In this document: positions 17,694-26,202 of the stretch, piece by piece
Layout: each line of letters begins with the position of its first letter
Numbering within the stretch: position 1 is the stretch's first letter
From: Bradyrhizobium diversitatis
Lineage (GTDB): Bacteria > Pseudomonadota > Alphaproteobacteria > Rhizobiales > Xanthobacteraceae
Length of the DNA stretch: 64,000 nt
Assembly (NCBI RefSeq): GCF_016031635.1
Contig: NZ_JACEGD010000030.1
Coordinates: 117,505 to 181,504, forward strand
Direction of reading: 5' to 3'
Program-made: the position numbers and the translations under genes
Notes under the pieces: model-generated
Databases searched by the model: none
What the model was told of the DNA's origin: nothing
Seen by the model: only the letters and a program-made list of their open reading frames with translations

Positions 17694-18929
17694 TCAATGC
17701 CCGCCACTCAGCACGAGCGTCTGGATCGGCAGCAACAGCGCCTGGATCCGCAGCAGCAGCGCATGCACGAGGCCGACGCCATCCACGACATGCAGCGCGA
17801 TCTTCCGGCTGGTCGGGGTGTCCTTGGCCGAGATCTCTTCGTGGTTGCTGGTGTAGGCGTTGACGATGCAGCTCGAGCCCGGTGTGACACCGTCGAGGCC
17901 CCCCTTGTAGAGCGGCTCCAGGTACACCAGGATCGTGCCGGGGCGGACGGCATTCTGCGGATCGATGAGCTGCTCGCCGGAGCGAAACTGTCCGGCGGCG
18001 ATATAGTCCTGCACCGTCGTGATCACCATCGGAATGATCACCCATGGCTTGGATATGCAGGTCGCTTCCGCGACCATGCCCTCCTTCATGACCTGCGCCT
18101 CGATCTGGCCGAAACCGGCCTGGAGCGCCTTGCGGCCCGCACCCTCCGGAACGAGAACGCCGGCCGGACGCATCAGCTGGTTGACGACGTCGCCGGGGCG
18201 AACCAGGAACTGCTCGACGCGCCCGTCGACGCCGGCGCGTACGAGGGTCTTGTCGAGATCGACCTGAGCCTGGTCGAGCGCGGCTTCGGCGCTGGCCTTT
18301 TGGGCCGGCAGCAGAGCCGAGACCTGCAAGGACGCCGACTGCTTCGCCGCGGTCGCGGCGTCGATGCCGGACTGTCGCTGATCGACCAGCACCTGGAGCT
18401 TGTCGATGTCACGCTGCGGAACGATGCCGGGATTGCGGCGCTGGAGCTCGGTCTTGACCTCGAGCTCGTCCTTGGCCTGCTGATAGTTGGCTCTCGCCTC
18501 GCCGATCTGCGCCTCGGCCTTGACCACATCGGCCTGCGCCGTCTGCATGGCGGCATCGACCTCTGCCACCTTCCGCCTGGCGGTCTCGACCGCTGCTTTC
18601 TGCTTCGAGCTGTCGAGGGTGAACAGCACATCGCCCTTCCTCACGGGCGCGCTGAAGCCGACGTTCACTTCGGCAACACGGCCCGAGCCTTCGGGCAGAA
18701 TCGGCACGGTGCGGAAGTACAGCGCCGCCGACGACGTCGCCGGATGGAAATAGAAGATCATGGTGATCAGCGACACCGTCAGCATCAGGCAGGCGGTGAT
18801 GCCCCAGCGCAGCTCGTACCAGACCGAGAAGAAGGTGATTTCCTTGCCGAAGCGCTTGCCCTGGGCGTAGCGCCGGTAGAGATAGTCCGGCAGGATCGTC
18901 ACGAGCGAGCAGATCAGCAGCTCAAGCAT
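17694..18929 (-). CDS. HlyD/EmrA-type membrane fusion protein (411 aa)
   Basis: The start MLELLICSLVTILPDYLYRR is followed by a second hydrophobic segment (ITACLMLTVSLITMIFYF). The rest is a periplasmic adaptor: a lipoyl-like half (SGRVAEVNVGFSAPVRKGDV), a long coiled coil (about 140-260) and the second lipoyl half (TLVRAGVDGRVEQFLVRPGD). The Cys-containing C-terminal beta domain is followed by a hydrophobic tail. It pairs with the small membrane protein upstream (8-nt overlap), like E. coli YiaV/YiaW. No inner-membrane pump or outer-membrane channel is adjacent. Confidence 0.85.
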   Translation of the reverse strand: MLELLICSLVTILPDYLYRRYAQGKRFGKEITFFSVWYELRWGITACLMLTVSLITMIFYFHPATSSAALYFRTVPILPEGSGRVAEVNVGFSAPVRKGDVLFTLDSSKQKAAVETARRKVAEVDAAMQTAQADVVKAEAQIGEARANYQQAKDELEVKTELQRRNPGIVPQRDIDKLQVLVDQRQSGIDAATAAKQSASLQVSALLPAQKASAEAALDQAQVDLDKTLVRAGVDGRVEQFLVRPGDVVNQLMRPAGVLVPEGAGRKALQAGFGQIEAQVMKEGMVAEATCISKPWVIIPMVITTVQDYIAAGQFRSGEQLIDPQNAVRPGTILVYLEPLYKGGLDGVTPGSSCIVNAYTSNHEEISAKDTPTSRKIALHVVDGVGLVHALLLRIQALLLPIQTLVLSGGH

Positions 18930-19347
18930 GGCTGTGCTCCTTCTCCTTGGCGGGTCCCTGCCTGTCCGCCGGAGGCGGCGCGACGGCCGGCTCGGCCTGA
19001 ACTTCCCCCGCATCAGAGGCCGGCGTCGCGTCGGCGATCTTCTCGACGGACCCTGCAATGCTGCGCAGCGGCGTGCCGAAATCCGGAAGATCGACCATCG
19101 CGAGGAGCAGGCCGGCGATCCAGAAGATGTGCATGTGCGTGAACAGGGAGATCAGGCCGAGCACCGCAACGAACTCGAACTGCAGTTTTTGCGATTTGTG
19201 CGCCATCCGCTCGGGCAGGCTGTGCAGTTTCCAATAGAGCGTACCGACCCAGAGCACGACCCCGATCAGGAACACGCCCATCACCACCATCAGCGTGTCG
19301 GTACCGCTGCCCGGCGCCAGATAGAACGGCAGATGATGCGGTGCCAT
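18922..19347 (-). CDS. Small membrane partner of the HlyD-type protein (141 aa)
   Basis: Two hydrophobic helices (TLMVVMGVFLIGVVLWVGTL; FVAVLGLISLFTHMHIFWIA and the following segment) are joined by the charged KLHSLPERMAHKSQKLQFE. A Pro/Ala-rich cytoplasmic or periplasmic tail ends in KEKEHSHA. Its stop overlaps the next gene, so the pair is coupled. YiaW/DUF3302-like proteins sit in the same relation to HlyD-type genes. The start at 19347 is chosen because the longer frame has no supporting feature. It is divergent from the 150-aa gene at 19512 across a shared FixK-type site. Confidence 0.7.
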   Translation of the reverse strand: MAPHHLPFYLAPGSGTDTLMVVMGVFLIGVVLWVGTLYWKLHSLPERMAHKSQKLQFEFVAVLGLISLFTHMHIFWIAGLLLAMVDLPDFGTPLRSIAGSVEKIADATPASDAGEVQAEPAVAPPPADRQGPAKEKEHSHA

Positions 19348-19429
19348 CGGATGAAGCTGATCGCTCAAACGTCTCTCCCGGTCAAAAACTTGCAGGTGCG
19401 GTACTGTGTTCGGGTACGCCCTCGTTTGC

Positions 19430-19443
19430 TTGATTTGAATCAA
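19430..19443. promoter_or_regulatory. FixK/Fnr-type site in a divergent promoter
   Basis: TTGATTTGAATCAA is an exact TTGA-N6-TCAA match and nearly perfectly palindromic. It lies 68 nt upstream of the gene at 19512 (rightwards) and 82 nt upstream of the one starting at 19347 (leftwards), so it may serve both. Confidence 0.75.
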
Positions 19444-19511
19444 GGGAACGCTTTCCGTCCGCCCTAGCGTTTCCGGCATGCTGATTGGACAACCATCAGG
19501 AGCCGCCAGCC

Positions 19512-19964
19512 ATGCCCGGCCTAGACGACCTCATCCCCAACGCCGCCCAAATTCGAAAGGAAGCCGCCCTCAAGGAGGCTGAAAAGGCAGAGGAATATGT
19601 CCGCCTCGCCGCAGCCGCCGAGGCCGAGAAGCGCGCGCTGATCGAGCGCTTGAGCAAACCCTCCGGCAAGAGCGAGGAGGAGAAGATCAAGCTCGCCTCG
19701 ACCGTCATCCAGCGTGCGGTGCGAAACGGCCTCACCGAAGTGCAGGTCTACCGCTTTCCCAACACGCTGTGCACGGACAAGGGACGCGCCATCAACCAGA
19801 TGGAAAAAGGGTGGGAGAACACCCTGACCGGAATCCCCAAGGAGATCTTCCAGCTCTGGACCGATTATCTGAAGCCGCGCGGCTACCGCATCTCCTATCA
19901 GATCATCGATTTTCCCGGCGGCATGCCCGGCGACATCGGCGTGACCATTTCCTGGGACGATTAG
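19512..19964 (+). CDS. Conserved hypothetical protein co-transcribed with PPK2 (150 aa)
   Basis: The ATG at 19512 has AGGAG 10 nt upstream, which favours it over 19485. The first 60 residues are Ala/Glu/Lys-rich and probably helical or coiled-coil (IRKEAALKEAEKAEEYVRLA). The second half looks globular (STVIQRAVRNGLTEVQVYRF, WENTLTGIPKEIFQLWTDYL, YQIIDFPGGMPGDIGVTISW). No signal or helix for membrane insertion is present. No family is recognised. It ends 11 nt before the PPK2 gene, which suggests a role tied to polyphosphate use. Confidence 0.75.
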   Translation: MPGLDDLIPNAAQIRKEAALKEAEKAEEYVRLAAAAEAEKRALIERLSKPSGKSEEEKIKLASTVIQRAVRNGLTEVQVYRFPNTLCTDKGRAINQMEKGWENTLTGIPKEIFQLWTDYLKPRGYRISYQIIDFPGGMPGDIGVTISWDD

Positions 19965-19975
19965 CAACGGGACGG

Positions 19976-20782
19976 ATGGGCATGGCCAAGGACGCAGCTG
20001 CGGAGCGGATGAAGCGGAAGGATTACGAGAAGGAGCTCGAAAAGCTCCAGGTCGAGCTGTGCCACCTCCAGGACTATGTGCGGGAAAACAAGCTCCGTGT
20101 CATCATCCTGTTCGAGGGCCGGGACGCCGCCGGCAAGGGCGGCACGATCAAGGCCATGACCGAGAAGGTCAGCCCGCGCGTGTTCCGGGTCGTCGCCCTG
20201 CCCGCGCCATCCGACCGCGAGAAGACGCAGCTGTTCTTCCAGCGCTACATGGAGCGGTTTCCGGCCGGCGGCGAGATCGTGATCTTCGACCGGAGCTGGT
20301 ACAACCGCGCCGGCGTCGAATACGTCATGGGCTTCTGCACTCCCGCGGATCACCAGCGCTTCCTCACGCTATGCCCCCAGATGGAGAAGTACGTCATCGA
20401 CGGCGGCATCATCCTGGTCAAGATCTGGCTCGAGGTCGGCATGGACGAGCAGGAGCGGCGCTTCAAGGCCCGCATCGACGACCCGGTCCGGCAATGGAAG
20501 CTCAGTCCGATGGATCTGGAATCCTTTCGGCGGTGGTACGACTATTCGCGGGCGCGGGACCTGATGCTGAACAAGACCAGCACGAAGGAGGCGCCCTGGT
20601 ACATCGTCCGCTCCGACGACAAACGTAGGGCGCGGTTGAACTGCATCGCCCACATTCTTGGCGCCATCCCCCACAAACGCATCAAGAAGGACAAGATCAA
20701 GCTGCCGAAGCGCACCGACAAGGGACGCTACAACGACCAGGCCAGCCTGAAGGGAATGAATTTCGTCGCCGAACGATATTGA
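19976..20782 (+). CDS. ppk2: Polyphosphate kinase 2 family protein (268 aa)
   Basis: PPK2 enzymes transfer phosphate between polyphosphate and nucleoside mono- or diphosphates. The Walker A motif is FEGRDAAGKGG (about residues 46-56), and the lid and Walker B region reads IFDRSWYNRAGVEYVMGFC. The segment SPMDLESFRRWYDYSRARDL is typical of one-domain (class I-like) PPK2. The start is ATG 19976; ATG 19982 is equally possible. It follows the 150-aa gene by 11 nt and shares its low-oxygen site. In an oxygen-limited cell it would regenerate nucleoside triphosphates from stored polyphosphate. Nucleotide preference cannot be told from sequence alone. Confidence 0.93.
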   Translation: MGMAKDAAAERMKRKDYEKELEKLQVELCHLQDYVRENKLRVIILFEGRDAAGKGGTIKAMTEKVSPRVFRVVALPAPSDREKTQLFFQRYMERFPAGGEIVIFDRSWYNRAGVEYVMGFCTPADHQRFLTLCPQMEKYVIDGGIILVKIWLEVGMDEQERRFKARIDDPVRQWKLSPMDLESFRRWYDYSRARDLMLNKTSTKEAPWYIVRSDDKRRARLNCIAHILGAIPHKRIKKDKIKLPKRTDKGRYNDQASLKGMNFVAERY

Positions 20783-20783
20783 A

Positions 20784-20816
20784 GGCGAGCGGGCTGCGGT
20801 GACGCAGCCCGTCGCC
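20784..20816. terminator. Strong hairpin between convergent genes
   Basis: GGCGA-CGGGCTGCG pairs with CGCAGCCCG-TCGCC around a GTGA-type loop, with one bulged position. It sits between the PPK2 stop and the stop of the leftward gene at 20825. There is no long T run, so efficiency as an intrinsic terminator is uncertain, but its position suits a two-way terminator. Confidence 0.6.
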
Positions 20817-20824
20817 TGTTCCGA

Positions 20825-21265
20825 TCACTTCAGACGGATCGTGACCCCGCCAACGGCAGCCGACACTTCCGCGCCGACCCTGGGGCCGCTGAGCTGAAGG
20901 ATCACGCCATTGGCGTTCTGCAACTGCACGGCGCCGGCTCCTGCAGCAATGGCGCCGCCCGCTCCGCCGACTGCGTAGGAGCCTTCGATGGACGCCGGCC
21001 CCTTCAGATTGAGCGCCCGGCCGGTGAACTTCGTGGTCGATGCCCCGATGGTGAGGCCCACGCTCATGCCCGACACCGTGAATGGATATTTCTTGCCCCG
21101 GTAGAGCAGAACGCCCTCGCCGCCACCGGCGCCTACGATGAAGCCACCCTTGGTGAAGACGACCGCAACCTGGCCGGTATCGGCACGCGCCGACGTGCTG
21201 AATCCGACGATACCGGTGAGGGAGAGGGACGCGATCAGGGCCGCATAGACAACAGGCTTTCTCAT
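20825..21265 (-). CDS. Exported glycine-rich beta protein (146 aa), paralogue of the gene at 11008
   Basis: The signal peptide is VVYAALIASLSLTGIVGFST, cleaved near SARA. The mature part reads VVFTKGGFIVGAGGGEGVLL, YPFTVSGMSVGLTIGAS and ends GGVTIRLK, aligning along its length with the protein at 11008-11454. The family may be DUF1134/EipA-like or SYLF-like; the assignment is tentative. It lies 33 nt downstream of the gene at 21299 and should share the FixK-type site at 21776. A periplasmic envelope role is the most likely. Confidence 0.72.
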   Translation of the reverse strand: MRKPVVYAALIASLSLTGIVGFSTSARADTGQVAVVFTKGGFIVGAGGGEGVLLYRGKKYPFTVSGMSVGLTIGASTTKFTGRALNLKGPASIEGSYAVGGAGGAIAAGAGAVQLQNANGVILQLSGPRVGAEVSAAVGGVTIRLK

Positions 21266-21298
21266 GGTTTTCGTTTCCTCTTGGAGTTTGACGCCGGA

Positions 21299-21703
21299 CT
21301 ATTGGGCGAGCAGCATCGCGAAGTAGCCGGGCCCGCGCGTCGTATGCGCACCGAAGGTCGGTGGGACCAGCTCGGGCGCATCGCCGTCGCCCTCGTCCTT
21401 CGCATTCCAGTCGCCAGAATGCTGGCGGAAGGATCGCGTCGCCAGGGTGATCCGTGTCGCAAGGGCAAGCGATGTTGCCCCGTCGCCGGCCGCCGCTGCT
21501 TCGCGTAGCGCCCCCATCAGTTGCAGGCCGGGATAGCCGTGAAACTCCTCCGTGACCGAGAGATCGGCCAGCGCCGCATCGCATTTCGCGCGGTCGCCGC
21601 CGCGGGCCCACGCCTTTGCAGCATCCACCAGATCACGCCAATCGTCAGCTCCCGAAAAGAACTGATCGATGCGCTGCTGCGTGGGCTTGGCGTCCTTCGA
21701 CAT
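21299..21703 (-). CDS. Stand-alone protein resembling the N-terminal segment of an Orn/Lys/Arg decarboxylase (134 aa)
   Basis: The ATG at 21703 starts MSKDAKPTQQRIDQFFSGAD. Motifs FHGYPGLQLMGALREAAAAG, RITLATRSFRQHSGDWNAKD and ELVPPTFG followed by GYFAMLL resemble, from memory, the N-terminal region of large Bradyrhizobium amino-acid decarboxylases. Those continue for several hundred residues into a PLP domain; here the frame stops at 21299. It could be a remnant or a free-standing module. No PLP-lysine motif is present in the following sequence. An exact FixK-type site lies 72 nt upstream. Confidence 0.55.
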   Translation of the reverse strand: MSKDAKPTQQRIDQFFSGADDWRDLVDAAKAWARGGDRAKCDAALADLSVTEEFHGYPGLQLMGALREAAAAGDGATSLALATRITLATRSFRQHSGDWNAKDEGDGDAPELVPPTFGAHTTRGPGYFAMLLAQ

Positions 21704-21775
21704 ATGTATCTCTCGATTCTTATCGGCTCGCGTGGAAGGTGATGATGGACCGTGGACGGCGGGGGGCCCGCTCCT

Positions 21776-21789
21776 TTGATCCAAGTCAA
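21776..21789. promoter_or_regulatory. FixK/Fnr-type site upstream of 21703
   Basis: TTGATCCAAGTCAA matches TTGA-N6-TCAA and lies 72 nt upstream of the ATG at 21703, in the 151-nt gap after the SulP stop codon. Confidence 0.75.
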
Positions 21790-21854
21790 CGGTCGCGAGA
21801 TATCGGAGACGCACTGGTGACTTCTTGCTCCGACGCTTCGCGCTGCAGCAGAGG

Positions 21855-23546
21855 CTATTTGACTTGCGAGTCACCGAGGACGCTGTCGAGCGATCGCAGC
21901 CACTGCGAGCTGTCGGTCTTCTCCGCAAGCCCCTCCGCCTGCAGCAGGTCGCGCAATTGCGCATGAGCGCCAACAATGCAGAAGGCGATGCGACGAGAGG
22001 CGAGCTCGTCATGGAGATCTCGCAGCATACGCGCGCCAGCCAGATCGATGTAGGGCGATGCGGAGAGGTCGCAGGCCACCAGCCTGATGTCGGACGACTT
22101 CCGCAGCGCTTCGAGGACCACCGCCAGGATGGTTTCGGCATTGATGTAGAGGAGCGAGGCCTCAGGACGGAACGCAATGACGCCAACGAGCGGCTCGACG
22201 CCGTCGTGCCTGGCGTTGTCGGAATAGCGGCCGGTTCCCGGGAGCCGGCCAAGGAATGCAATGTTCGGCTGCGATGCGCGGGCCAGCAGGAGGAAGATCG
22301 ATGCAATCGACGCAAGCAGGACACCCTGCAGGATGCCGAGCAGCAGCACGGCCACGAGCGCAATCGCCGCAGCATAGAAGTCGAGCCTGCTGACCTTCCA
22401 CATCCGCAGCAGGGCCTGAACGTCCACCAGCCGATACACTGCGGCAAAGACGATGGCGGCCAGGACGGCCTTCGGCAGATTCTTCAGAAGTCCGGTGAAG
22501 AACAGCAGGCACAGCGCCAGCGCGATCGAGCAGATCAGCAGCGCCAGTGGCGTGCGCGCGCCCGCACTGTCGTTCACAGCGGATTGCGACAGCCCGCCCG
22601 CGACGGGATAGCCGTGACCACAAGCCGCAGCGAGATTCGCGGCCCCTAACCCCAGGAATTCCTGCCGCACGTCCAGTGCGTAGCCATGTTTGGCCGCGAA
22701 GCTGCGCGCAGCGGAGACGCCCTCGATGTAGGCTAGGAGCACGCAGCCTGCGGCGAGCGGAAATAGATCGTCAAACTGCAGGAGACCAAACGTCGGCAGA
22801 GCCAGTGTCGGCAATCCCTCGGGGATCTTTCCGGTAACCGGTACGCCGGCGGCCGGAAGGGAGAGCAGCGTGGCAGCGAGGATCGACAGCGCGACGATCG
22901 TGATGCCGACCGGCTTTCCCGGCAAGAGCCGTTCGCCGAGCAGCAAAAGCGCGAGCGCCACCGCGCCGATCGTCACGATGAGAAGGTTGATGTCGCCGAT
23001 CTGCGCTACGAGTCGCAACGCGCGATCGAAGAAATTATGCCCACCGCCCGCGACGCCGAACAGGCTCGGCAATTGGCTCATGATGATGGTGAGCCCGGCG
23101 CCGGCCTTGAAGCCAACCAGTATGCTGTCGCTGACCAGGCGGACGAGGACGCTGAGCTTGAACAGCCAGCAGACGAAGCACAGGACCGCGACCGCAAAAG
23201 CCGCAAGGCTGGCGATCTGCGCGTATCGCACCGCGTCCCCGCCCGCGAGCACCCCGACCGTGGAGGCAATCATCAGTGAAATCGCCGAAGTCGGACCGAT
23301 TGCGAGCTGCCGCGACGACCCGAGCAGCGCATAGCCGATACCGCCGAGCATGTAGCCATAGATGCCGACCTGCGGCGCGAGGCCGGCGAGCGTCGCATAG
23401 GCCAGCGATACGGGAATCGCGTAGGCGGCCAGCGTTATTCCGGCCACTGCGTCCGATGCCAGCCATTCGCCACGATAGGCGACAAGCCAGCCGGAGACTG
23501 GGAAGAGTCGCGACCATCCCAGGGGTCGGTCGGACGGCGAGTTCAT
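21855..23546 (-). CDS. SulP-family anion transporter with STAS domain (563 aa)
   Basis: The ATG at 23546 overlaps the stop of the DUF1275 gene (ATGA). The membrane part has the SulP signatures LAAYAIPVSLAYATLAGLAP, IGYALLGSSRQLAIGPTSAI and the QEFLGLGAANLAAACGHGYP segment. A C-terminal STAS domain of about 120 residues includes SLLYINAETILAVVLEALRK and ACDLSASPYIDLAG. SulP proteins move sulfate, bicarbonate, C4-dicarboxylates or other anions; the substrate cannot be assigned. It is likely under the site at 24287 via the DUF1275 gene. Confidence 0.92.
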   Translation of the reverse strand: MNSPSDRPLGWSRLFPVSGWLVAYRGEWLASDAVAGITLAAYAIPVSLAYATLAGLAPQVGIYGYMLGGIGYALLGSSRQLAIGPTSAISLMIASTVGVLAGGDAVRYAQIASLAAFAVAVLCFVCWLFKLSVLVRLVSDSILVGFKAGAGLTIIMSQLPSLFGVAGGGHNFFDRALRLVAQIGDINLLIVTIGAVALALLLLGERLLPGKPVGITIVALSILAATLLSLPAAGVPVTGKIPEGLPTLALPTFGLLQFDDLFPLAAGCVLLAYIEGVSAARSFAAKHGYALDVRQEFLGLGAANLAAACGHGYPVAGGLSQSAVNDSAGARTPLALLICSIALALCLLFFTGLLKNLPKAVLAAIVFAAVYRLVDVQALLRMWKVSRLDFYAAAIALVAVLLLGILQGVLLASIASIFLLLARASQPNIAFLGRLPGTGRYSDNARHDGVEPLVGVIAFRPEASLLYINAETILAVVLEALRKSSDIRLVACDLSASPYIDLAGARMLRDLHDELASRRIAFCIVGAHAQLRDLLQAEGLAEKTDSSQWLRSLDSVLGDSQVK

Positions 23547-24223
23547 GCGGGCACCTCGCTCCGTTCGGTTTCGCAGCGCAACAGGATGATCAGCAGAGCG
23601 GTCACGGGAATGCCAAGCGTGAGATCGGGAATGCCTTTGGTCGCAAAGGCCCCGACGGCCGCGCCCACGCCGAACGCGACGCAAAGCGCGGCAAATATGC
23701 CGGAGCGTCGCAGCGGCCCGGGCGGACCGCCACCTGACAGGGCCTTGAGAACGCCTTCAATGGCCTGACGCATGTTGCCGGTGATCATCACCGAGCTGTA
23801 GGTTACGCCCTCGACCTTGGTAAAAGCGGCCGTCTGCATCGCAGCAACGAACGAGATTCCGAGCGTGCCGGCGAGATCCGGCAGGCGGTTGTGCAGGACG
23901 CCGATCGTCACCAGGAGCAGCATCTCGAGGAGTGAGCTGATGGCGCTGATGCGCTGTCCGATGACGCCGCGAAGCCAGGACACCAGCAGAATGCCGACTG
24001 CAAATGCGAGAATTGGCGGCACGAAATGAAGCGCATCGTCCCAATTCCCGGCCGAACCATGGACCCATAGCAGAACGAGGTTTGCCGTTTGGGCATTCGC
24101 CATCACGCCATGGGTGATCCAGGTGTAGGCGTCGAGATAGCCGCCAACGAAAGCCAGCAGCAGCGCGATCGACACCGTCTCGTCGCGGCGCAGCGAAAGA
24201 CTGGCGGTGTTCATCAGGCTCAT
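23543..24223 (-). CDS. DUF1275 (YoaK-type) membrane protein (226 aa)
   Basis: About six helices are visible. The family pattern is ALLLAFVGGYLDAYTWITHG, MANAQTANLVLLWVHGSAG, and the ALQTAAF-like segment near VTYSSVMITGNMRQAIEGVL. Function is unknown; members are sometimes called membrane permease-like. It is transcribed leftwards with SulP (ATGA overlap). An exact FixK-type site lies 63 nt upstream and is shared with the rightward AspT-like remnant. Confidence 0.88.
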   Translation of the reverse strand: MSLMNTASLSLRRDETVSIALLLAFVGGYLDAYTWITHGVMANAQTANLVLLWVHGSAGNWDDALHFVPPILAFAVGILLVSWLRGVIGQRISAISSLLEMLLLVTIGVLHNRLPDLAGTLGISFVAAMQTAAFTKVEGVTYSSVMITGNMRQAIEGVLKALSGGGPPGPLRRSGIFAALCVAFGVGAAVGAFATKGIPDLTLGIPVTALLIILLRCETERSEVPA

Positions 24224-24286
24224 GTTCGTGACGTGGTTCGTCGCGGGTGCATTGGACCATCAAGAGTGGTCCCGCCCGCGAAAGGG

Positions 24287-24300
24287 TTGACTTGGATCAA
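24287..24300. promoter_or_regulatory. FixK/Fnr-type site in a divergent promoter
   Basis: TTGACTTGGATCAA matches TTGA-N6-TCAA. It lies 59 nt from the ATG at 24360 (rightwards) and 63 nt from the ATG at 24223 (leftwards), an almost symmetric divergent arrangement. Confidence 0.75.
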
Positions 24301-24359
24301 CCGTCCCGGCCGCTTGCGAGCCCAGCTTGACCTGCCACGGGGCACCGGGATCCACGACG

Positions 24360-24821
24360 ATGAACGCAGTCAGGGGAATCATTTCAACTGCGCCGGAGAT
24401 CTTTCTGCTGCTGTCGATGGCGCTCGGGACCGTTCTCGGCCGGATCAAGATCCATGGATTCTCTCTCGGCACGACCGCGTGCACGCTGATCGTGGCGGTG
24501 CTGATCGGTCAGCTCGGGGGCACCGGCCTGATCGCCGTGCTCATCTTCGCCTTCTTCGGCCTCGATCCCGGCACGGCGTCGGGACTTGCCGCAGGCGCAT
24601 TGACGCAATCCTCGGTGATCGGCACGGCCTCGGGTGCGCTGGCCCAGCTCGGACTTCCCGAGGACGTGCTGGAGCATCAGGAGGCGAACATCGCTGCCGG
24701 CCATGCCGTCACCTATGTGCTGGGCTATATTCTCACGCTGATATACGTCCCGCTGCTCGCACCGAAGATGATGCGGATCGACCTGAAGGTCGAGGCGAAG
24801 AAGCTCGAGGCTCGAAGATAG
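24360..24821 (+). pseudogene. Internally deleted AspT-family antiporter remnant (153 aa)
   Basis: The sequence resembles one membrane half of aspartate:alanine antiporters (AspT/YidE type): LSMALGTVLGRIKIHGFSLG, VLIGQLGG, then GLAAGALTQSSVIGTASGAL, the AVTYVLGY helix and MRIDLKVEAKKLEA. In AspT proteins about 30-40 residues separate the VIGQ and the TQS segments; here a short stretch (TGLIAVLIFAFFGLDPGTAS) joins them. The usual length is about 560 residues with TrkA-C domains and a second membrane half, all missing. The frame is still open and its promoter site intact, so a short product may be made. Confidence 0.6.
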
Positions 24822-24849
24822 CCGAATTGCCATGTTTGGAGACACGGCC

Positions 24850-25434
24850 ATGATCACCGCGCGTTACTGCCTGTCGGCCTGGCTGACTGCAACCATCGTC
24901 ACGACAGCGCCGGTTGTGGAGGCGGTCGCGCGCGAAAAGCCGCGGGCGGCCAAGCCTGCCGAGGTCGCGCCCCGGGGTCAGCGCGAGGCAAAGGACATCA
25001 CGTACGGAATTTGGCGCAAGCTGTGCTTCAAGGCAGGTGGTGCTCGGACGCTGTGCCGGACTTCGATGACCGGCACCTTTCCGACCGGCCAAACAGCCGT
25101 CCGTGTGGACTTGATCGAGCGCGACGGCGACCGCAACGAGCGCCTGCAAGTGTTCGTACCCGTCGGCATGTACTTGCAGCACCCTGTCAAGCTCACGGTC
25201 GACCAAGGCAATTCCTATCATGTGCCCTACAGCTGGTGCCTCAGCAACGCCTGCATCGCGGCTGACGTCGCAGACCCAGGGATCATCAGAGACATGGAAG
25301 CGGGAAAGGCACTCCTGTTGGAAGTGGTCGATTCCAATCTGCTGTCGCTGACGACTTCGCTGCCGCTGGCGCAGTTCGGCTCAGTCCACAAGGGCGCTCC
25401 GGCGCAGATGCTCGAGCAGGACATCAACGAATGA
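24850..25434 (+). CDS. Invasion-associated locus B (IalB) family protein (194 aa)
   Basis: The start ATG 24850 is preceded by TTTGGAGA. The signal peptide is CLSAWLTATIVTTAPVVEAV. The mature part carries the IalB pattern: YGIWRKLCFKAGGARTLCRT, LQVFVPVGMYLQHPVKLTVD, YSWCLSNACIAA and LPLAQFGSVHKG. Four Cys probably form two disulfides. IalB proteins are periplasmic or envelope proteins first linked to Bartonella invasion; in free-living and symbiotic bacteria their role is unknown. It follows the AspT remnant by 28 nt and probably shares its low-oxygen promoter. Confidence 0.85.
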   Translation: MITARYCLSAWLTATIVTTAPVVEAVAREKPRAAKPAEVAPRGQREAKDITYGIWRKLCFKAGGARTLCRTSMTGTFPTGQTAVRVDLIERDGDRNERLQVFVPVGMYLQHPVKLTVDQGNSYHVPYSWCLSNACIAADVADPGIIRDMEAGKALLLEVVDSNLLSLTTSLPLAQFGSVHKGAPAQMLEQDINE

Positions 25435-25468
25435 AACGGCGAACCCACGGAACATCGTCCCTGTACCG

Positions 25469-26134
25469 TCAGGCATCGAGCTGCGCCAGTCCTTCGCGAT
25501 CCAGAAGCACGAGCTGGCGCTGCGTCTGCCCGTCAAACCGCAGCATGTTGTCATCACGCAGGGTCGAGAGAGCACGCGAGACCGTCTCGAGCGTCAATCC
25601 AAGATAGTCGGCGATGTCGCGGCGGCTCATCGGCAAGCTCATCACGTCTGGATGATCCTGTCGCCGGTCCATTTCCAGAAGGAATGCGGCCACTTTCTCG
25701 ACGGACGTCTTCCGGCCCAGGAGAAGCATGTGGTTCTCCGCGTGCTGAAGATTGCGCGTGACGAGGGTGAGCAGGCTTGCCTGGCCCGCCTCCTGGTGCT
25801 CGATCCTGTCGAGCAAGTGTCGACGGCTCGTGATGCGAACCTTGGTCTGAATGACTGCTTCTGCGGTAAAACGATGAACCGCGCCGTTCTCCAGCCCGAA
25901 CAGATCGCCCGGAAGGTGGAACGAGTTGATCTGTCGGCGACCATCGCAGAGCAGTTTGTAGGTCCGGATCGCACCAGACACGATCTGGTAGACGTACTCG
26001 GCCTCCTCGCCCTCTCCAAAGACTTCCGTTCCTCTCCGATAAGTGAATTCGCTGCAAAAGACCCGTTCGCCGACGAGGGCCTCCAATTGCCCGTCATCGG
26101 CAGGACGGCTCACTGTCCTGGTCCTGATCAACAT
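25469..26134 (-). CDS. fixK: Crp/Fnr-family regulator, FixK-like (221 aa)
   Basis: A cyclic-nucleotide-binding-like beta barrel (EYVYQIVSGAIRTYKLLCDG, INSFHLPGDLFGLENG) and dimer helix precede the winged helix. The recognition helix DIADYLGLTLETVSRALS carries the E..SR triad (about Glu183, Ser186, Arg187) that reads TTGA half-sites in Fnr and FixK. Only two Cys are present, so it lacks Fnr's four-Cys iron-sulfur ligands and should not sense oxygen directly. An exact TTGA-N6-TCAA site lies 68 nt upstream, indicating autoregulation or control by the second paralogue. It is a likely master regulator of the sites in this window. Confidence 0.92.
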   Translation of the reverse strand: MLIRTRTVSRPADDGQLEALVGERVFCSEFTYRRGTEVFGEGEEAEYVYQIVSGAIRTYKLLCDGRRQINSFHLPGDLFGLENGAVHRFTAEAVIQTKVRITSRRHLLDRIEHQEAGQASLLTLVTRNLQHAENHMLLLGRKTSVEKVAAFLLEMDRRQDHPDVMSLPMSRRDIADYLGLTLETVSRALSTLRDDNMLRFDGQTQRQLVLLDREGLAQLDA

Positions 26135-26202
26135 TGCAGAACTCCCTACAAATTGAATTGGCAGTAAATTCGGGAATTTTAGGCAATAGCATACGAGAGC
26201 AT

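Noticed and set aside
24292..24326. TTG start at 24327 for the AspT remnant
   Set aside because: ATG 24360 gives a better spacing to the FixK-type site, and the 11 extra residues match nothing.
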